Positions 33,634 through 37,010 of a DNA stretch of 37,010 nucleotides are shown here, in pieces (positions within the stretch are counted from its first letter, which is position 1; every line of letters begins with the position of its first letter). The notes beneath the pieces are model-generated. The model saw nothing but the letters and a program-made list of their open reading frames with translations. It searched no databases and was not told where the DNA came from. The stretch is taken from NCBI RefSeq assembly GCF_017813365.1, contig NZ_JAGIZA010000031.1, positions 1-37,010 of the forward strand, read 5' to 3'. The DNA comes from Roseomonas indoligenes (lineage in GTDB: Bacteria > Pseudomonadota > Alphaproteobacteria > Acetobacterales > Acetobacteraceae). Made by a program: the position numbers and the translations under genes.

Positions 33634-34690
33634 CGCGGATTGCCTCCATCCCCGGCAGAACCCGCAGGTCCACCCCGCCGTTCAGCCCGGAATCGAAGGG
33701 GTCCGGCGCGTCCCAGCGCCCGTGGAAGGCATAGGCGGTGGAGCGGCAGCCACCATGCGTGTGCTGGGTGGAGGCGCAGCCCCGGCAGCTCGACTCCACA
33801 TTCCCCGCGCGCAGGTGGCGGTAGAGCGGGTCCTCCCAGGTCTCCAGGAAGGGGATCTTCGTGACGTCGCCGTAGTCAACGTACTCGCGCAGGTACATGC
33901 AGCCGATGGAGTGGCCGTAAGCGTTCACTGCCGCCATCTGCCAGCAGCAATTCGCGTCGTTCGGGTGCCAGGACTGCATGAGCCGCAGCCCCTCCGGCGG
34001 TCGCAGAGCCGCGATCGCCGCGGTCATCTCCTCCAGCGAGAGCGAGAGCGCCGCCCAGTCCCGGCGCATGCGGCCCAGCGGATAGGGGCGCAGCACGCCC
34101 ACCGCCTCCGCGCCCTCCGCCTTCGCCAGTTCCAGCAGCGGCTGCAATTCCCGGTGGTTCCCGCGGTTCATGATCACCAGCACCGTCACCGGCAGCCCGG
34201 CCCGGCGCAGCGCGCGGATGCCGGCGATGCTGCGGGCATGGCTGCCGGGCACGCCGGTCAGTGCGTCATGCGTCGCGGGCGTCGCGCCCAGCAGGTCCAC
34301 CATCGCGTCGCCGAGGCCGATCGCCTTCAGCCGGGCCGCCATCGCGTCGTCCACCAGCGTCGCGTTCGTGCGCAGCCGGGTCATCGCGCGCGGCGCGGCA
34401 TGGGCGATCACCTCCAGCACGTCCGGCCGGTGCAGCGGCTCCCCGCCCTCGATCATCACGGAGATCACGCCGGCCTCGAAGAACTCGTCCAGCAGGCGGA
34501 TCCAGGTCGCGGCCGGCAGCTCCCGCGGGGAAGGGGCGCGCGTGCAGTCGGCATAGCAGACGCGGCAGTCCAGGTTGCAGGACTGCGTGTAGCCGATCGT
34601 CACCTTCATCGGCCGGTGCAGCGGCGGGGAGCCGCCGATCAGCCGCGCGGCGGGGCTCACGCCGACCTCGCTCATGCCGATCCCGCTCAT
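33623..34690 (-). CDS. Radical SAM enzyme with SPASM-like C-terminus
   Basis: This 355-residue enzyme has the radical SAM cluster motif C38-x3-C42-x2-C45 ([13 protein letters not shown]), followed by the SAM-binding GGEP motif (82-85, [10 protein letters not shown]). The C-terminal part has further cysteines at 248, 249, 264, 302, 305 and 315 ([16 protein letters not shown]). Their spacing suits a SPASM or twitch domain carrying one or two auxiliary clusters. Together with the adjacent PqqD-like gene this points to modification of a ribosomal peptide rather than to sulfatase maturation. The start is the ATG giving MSGIGMSEV, overlapping the protease stop; M6 or M28 ([10 protein letters not shown]) are alternatives. 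The reaction (thioether, C-C crosslink or other) cannot be read from the sequence. Confidence 0.92.
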   Translation of the reverse strand: MSGIGMSEVGVSPAARLIGGSPPLHRPMKVTIGYTQSCNLDCRVCYADCTRAPSPRELPAATWIRLLDEFFEAGVISVMIEGGEPLHRPDVLEVIAHAAPRAMTRLRTNATLVDDAMAARLKAIGLGDAMVDLLGATPATHDALTGVPGSHARSIAGIRALRRAGLPVTVLVIMNRGNHRELQPLLELAKAEGAEAVGVLRPYPLGRMRRDWAALSLSLEEMTAAIAALRPPEGLRLMQSWHPNDANCCWQMAAVNAYGHSIGCMYLREYVDYGDVTKIPFLETWEDPLYRHLRAGNVESSCRGCASTQHTHGGCRSTAYAFHGRWDAPDPFDSGLNGGVDLRVLPGMEAIRDAP

Positions 34691-36657
34691 GCCGGCTCCT
34701 TCAGCACCATGGCCATGGCGGCGGCGGCGTCCACCCAACCGGCACCGATGTCCCGCCGCCACTCCGCCCCCGGAGAGGCCTGCTGTTCCCGCGTGGTCGC
34801 GCGCAGGATGGCGTTGATGCGCTCCGCCGTCAGGCGCGGCCGCGCCTGGAGCATGAGCGCGACGACGCCCGCCACCTGGGGCGCGGCCGCGCTCGTGCCG
34901 TCCATGCGGATGCTGGCCGCAAAGGTCTGCCCCGCCGTATCGCGCAGCCCGCCAAGCCCGGAAGCGCCGGCCACCGCGATGCCGGGCGCCGCCACGTCCG
35001 GCTTCTCCCCCCCGATGCGGGTGCCACCCATGGAGCTGAACGGCGCCGGGCCGCCAGCCGGCAGTTCGAGGGCCGCGACGCAGATCGGCCCCTTCGCGCA
35101 GGCCAGGGACCCGAGGGAGCAGCCCGGCCCGCCATTCGCGTTCAGCGTCACCTCCCCTCGGTCCGGCGGATCGAAGCGGGAGCCGCTATGCCGCTGCAGG
35201 TCGTCGCGCTCGATCCAGGCATCGAAGAAGCCGAGGTCGGAAACCGCCTCGGGCCCCAGGCTCAGCGTCACCTGCCAGACCTCCTCCTCGCCGGATGGCC
35301 GCAGGCGAAGCTCGAAATGCTGAAGCGGCTGATCGGTCGTGGGCGGGCGGGTGGTGCAGGCGGCGGTGCCGATGCTCCGCACCCCCTCCGCGTCCTTCAG
35401 CACCAGCGAGGCCTGCCCGCGCAGGGCGTCCGGTGCCAGGGCGGAATCCGGGGCGCCCCCAGGCCGGCCCAGCGCCAGGTCCAGCGCGGGCATCCCCTCC
35501 TGCATGGGGGCGTAGATCCGCAGCATGTTGGGGGTGGGGTCGCCGGCCTCGAAGCGCCAGCGCAGCGTCGCCGGCCGCTCCGCCGTCACGCTGCCGGAGC
35601 GGTTCAGCCGGGCAGTCCCCATGTTTCCGGCCGCCACCGTGATGGCGCGGCCCGGCGCCTTCAGCAGGGCGTCCAGCGCGCGGTCCATCAATCCCTGCCC
35701 GTCATGCGCGCCCGTATTGGCGCCGATGCTAAGGTTGACCACGGCCGGCATCCCCTCCCGCGAGGCCAGGTCGAACAGGGCGCAGACGCCGTCGAAGACA
35801 TCCACCGCATCGCCCTCCGAGACGAGGGCGCGGGGGCGCAGGTGCACGAAGGCCAGCGCCGCGCCGGGCGCGATGCCCGGCGGGGTGCCCCTAGCCCAGG
35901 CCCCCTCCGTCGGCCGCCGCCCCGCCGCGACCGAGAGGACATGGGTGCCGTGGACGGAGAGGCGGCGCTCCAGCTCGCTCGGGGGCCGGCCCGCCGGCTC
36001 GGCCCCGTAGCCGTTCTCCCAGGGGATGTAGCCGCCCGCGGGATAGGGGTTGGGGCCCCCCAGCAGCGCGTCCAGTTCCTCCCGCCCGTAGAAGCGGCCG
36101 GGCAGCGCCGCCCCTGGCGGAGTCTGGCCGTTCTGGTCCCAGAGCAGGCGCAGCCGCGTCCCGCCCAGCCCATCCGCACCCAACCGGAAGGCGGGATGAG
36201 CGAAGGCGCAGCCGAAATCCACGGCGCCGACCAGCACGCCCGTGCCGTCCGGCGCCCCATCCGGTGCCCTGCCCGCGAGCGGCGGCAGGTCGTCGGGTCG
36301 GGCGTGGATCGCCTCCGCCGTCGTGGAGAAGGGGCTCCCCGGCAGGCTTTCCACCTGCATGTCCCAGCCCTCCTGGGCCAGATCCTCCAGCCGCCCGAGC
36401 AGCCGGGGAAGCACGCCTCCGAACCCCAGCTGGGGCAGGGCAGCCAGGTCGATCCGCAACGCCGCGAAGATCGCGCCCTCCGCCCGCGGGGGCTGGCCAT
36501 CCGGCGGCAGGATGACCCCGTCCGCCTCCCGCACGGCATGGCCGAAGCGGACATCCGGCCGCGCGCGAATGGCGGCGCCCTCGGGAATCCGCGCCAGCAC
36601 CCCGAACTCTGCCTGCGGCGGCGCGAGGGAGAGCGCGAAGGCCGCCGCGCGCAGCAC
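34687..36657 (-). CDS. Subtilisin-like S8 serine protease
   Basis: This 656-residue protease has a triad visible as D147 ([13 protein letters not shown]), H236 ([13 protein letters not shown]) and S589 ([19 protein letters not shown]), with oxyanion N345 in VAAGNMG. The first 140 residues or so are not a classical secretion signal and may be a regulatory or substrate-binding region. An insert of about 180 residues separates the oxyanion and serine parts (about 355-530, partly beta-rich). No signal peptide is seen, so it is probably cytoplasmic, as expected for a maturation protease that removes a leader peptide. The start is unclear: GTG 36657 gives this form, but the frame stays open for more than 50 codons upstream (...[22 protein letters not shown] before V1) without ATG, GTG or TTG. 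A CTG near 36706 with GGGAG upstream is possible. It is the first gene of the four-gene operon, coupled to the radical SAM gene by ATGA. Confidence 0.88.
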   Translation of the reverse strand: MLRAAAFALSLAPPQAEFGVLARIPEGAAIRARPDVRFGHAVREADGVILPPDGQPPRAEGAIFAALRIDLAALPQLGFGGVLPRLLGRLEDLAQEGWDMQVESLPGSPFSTTAEAIHARPDDLPPLAGRAPDGAPDGTGVLVGAVDFGCAFAHPAFRLGADGLGGTRLRLLWDQNGQTPPGAALPGRFYGREELDALLGGPNPYPAGGYIPWENGYGAEPAGRPPSELERRLSVHGTHVLSVAAGRRPTEGAWARGTPPGIAPGAALAFVHLRPRALVSEGDAVDVFDGVCALFDLASREGMPAVVNLSIGANTGAHDGQGLMDRALDALLKAPGRAITVAAGNMGTARLNRSGSVTAERPATLRWRFEAGDPTPNMLRIYAPMQEGMPALDLALGRPGGAPDSALAPDALRGQASLVLKDAEGVRSIGTAACTTRPPTTDQPLQHFELRLRPSGEEEVWQVTLSLGPEAVSDLGFFDAWIERDDLQRHSGSRFDPPDRGEVTLNANGGPGCSLGSLACAKGPICVAALELPAGGPAPFSSMGGTRIGGEKPDVAAPGIAVAGASGLGGLRDTAGQTFAASIRMDGTSAAAPQVAGVVALMLQARPRLTAERINAILRATTREQQASPGAEWRRDIGAGWVDAAAAMAMVLKEPA

Positions 36658-36765
36658 GGGATCGAGAGCGGAAAATCCGTCATTCCCGTTGATGGATTCG
36701 TTCGCGACCAGCGCCGATTCTCCCGTTGCCGAAACGAGGCTAGCAGCACCGGCTGTTGCGCTGCG

Positions 36766-36779
36766 GTGATTTCGATCAC
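36766..36779. promoter_or_regulatory. Crp-like palindrome GTGA-N6-TCAC
   Basis: This is a perfect match to the symmetric Crp-family core (GTGATTTCGATCAC) in the gap between the protease operon and the cyclase gene. A second TCAC half-site follows directly (GATCACGATCACG). The nearest Crp-family regulator is encoded at 32026-32826. The site lies about 110 bases upstream of the protease GTG and just before or over the start of the cyclase gene, so it could control either. Confidence 0.45.
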
Positions 36780-37010
36780 GATCACGCCGTGTTGCCGCAT
36801 CGCCGGAGAGATTCGCCTGACCCCGGTCCTTCCCTGCCCCGCCTGCGGCTTCGACAACCCCCAGGGCATGCGGTTCTGCGGCGCCTGCGGGGAGCGCCGG
36901 CCCGTCACCGTCCTCTTCGCCGATCTGGTCGAGTCCAGCGCCCTGACGGCCCGGCTGGATCCCGAGGACCTGCGATCCGTCCTCCTCACCTACAGGGAGG
37001 CGGCTGGCGC
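36766..37010 (+). CDS. Zinc-ribbon class III adenylate/guanylate cyclase (5' part)
   Basis: The gene runs off the window. The visible 81 codons contain a zinc ribbon, [19 protein letters not shown] (two C-x2-C knuckles), followed at once by [23 protein letters not shown], the start of a class III nucleotide cyclase catalytic domain with the metal-binding aspartate in FAD. This combination is typical of large cyclases that continue into an AAA-type ATPase and TPR region; those parts would lie beyond 37010. The start is uncertain. The only in-frame standard start near it is GTG 36766, but CTG 36817 with GGAGAG six bases upstream gives a more typical short N-terminus. The catalytic status cannot be judged from this fragment. 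Confidence 0.8.
   Translation, partial: MISITITPCCRIAGEIRLTPVLPCPACGFDNPQGMRFCGACGERRPVTVLFADLVESSALTARLDPEDLRSVLLTYREAAG

Overview
The window is a GC-rich chromosomal segment (roughly 70 % G+C by eye) with short gaps, many ATGA stop/start overlaps and an alphaproteobacterial gene content: an HWE-type histidine kinase, PilZ-controlled polysaccharide synthesis, RTX secretion and a PqqD-like protein. The style fits Rhodospirillales, most plausibly Acetobacteraceae close to Roseomonas. That placement is an inference from gene content, since no rRNA or marker gene is present. I see no IS element, tRNA, rRNA or CRISPR array.

Layout. (1) 1-7.8 kb is mostly housekeeping and sensory: hflX, a luciferase-like flavin oxidoreductase, a DUF2243 membrane protein, two small unknown genes around an AT-rich gap, and a multi-PAS HWE kinase overlapping a single-domain response regulator. 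(2) 7.9-24.8 kb is an exopolysaccharide locus built around a divergent AT-rich promoter region at 14.9-15.5 kb. Leftward run an undecaprenyl-phosphate sugar transferase, a UDP-glucuronate decarboxylase, a beta-helix exported protein and a secreted RTX protein with a glycosidase-like domain. Rightward run a GT4, a Wzc/GumC-type co-polymerase/kinase, a GT2, a Wzx flippase, a second GT4, a Wzy-like polymerase and an acyltransferase. This is a Wzx/Wzy pathway without its outer-membrane channel in view. (3) 24.9-29.2 kb holds a second, synthase-dependent polysaccharide module: an Alg8-like synthase and an Alg44-like PilZ/membrane-fusion protein, converging on a family-14-like polysaccharide lyase. 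The rest of the alginate machinery is absent from the window.

(4) 29.4-32.8 kb carries a small unknown protein, a Gly/Tyr-rich lipoprotein, an MFS transporter and a divergent Crp/Fnr regulator. (5) 32.8-36.7 kb is a tight four-gene operon whose members all overlap: subtilisin-like protease, radical SAM/SPASM-like enzyme, PqqD-like peptide chaperone and a 171-residue protein of unknown function. This has the parts list of a peptide-modification (RiPP-type) system without an obvious short precursor, and it is the best candidate here for something undescribed. (6) A zinc-ribbon class III nucleotide cyclase starts divergently at the right edge. The gap between it and the protease operon holds a Crp-like palindrome (GTGA-N6-TCAC), so cyclase, Crp-family regulator and peptide operon may form one circuit; that link is inference.
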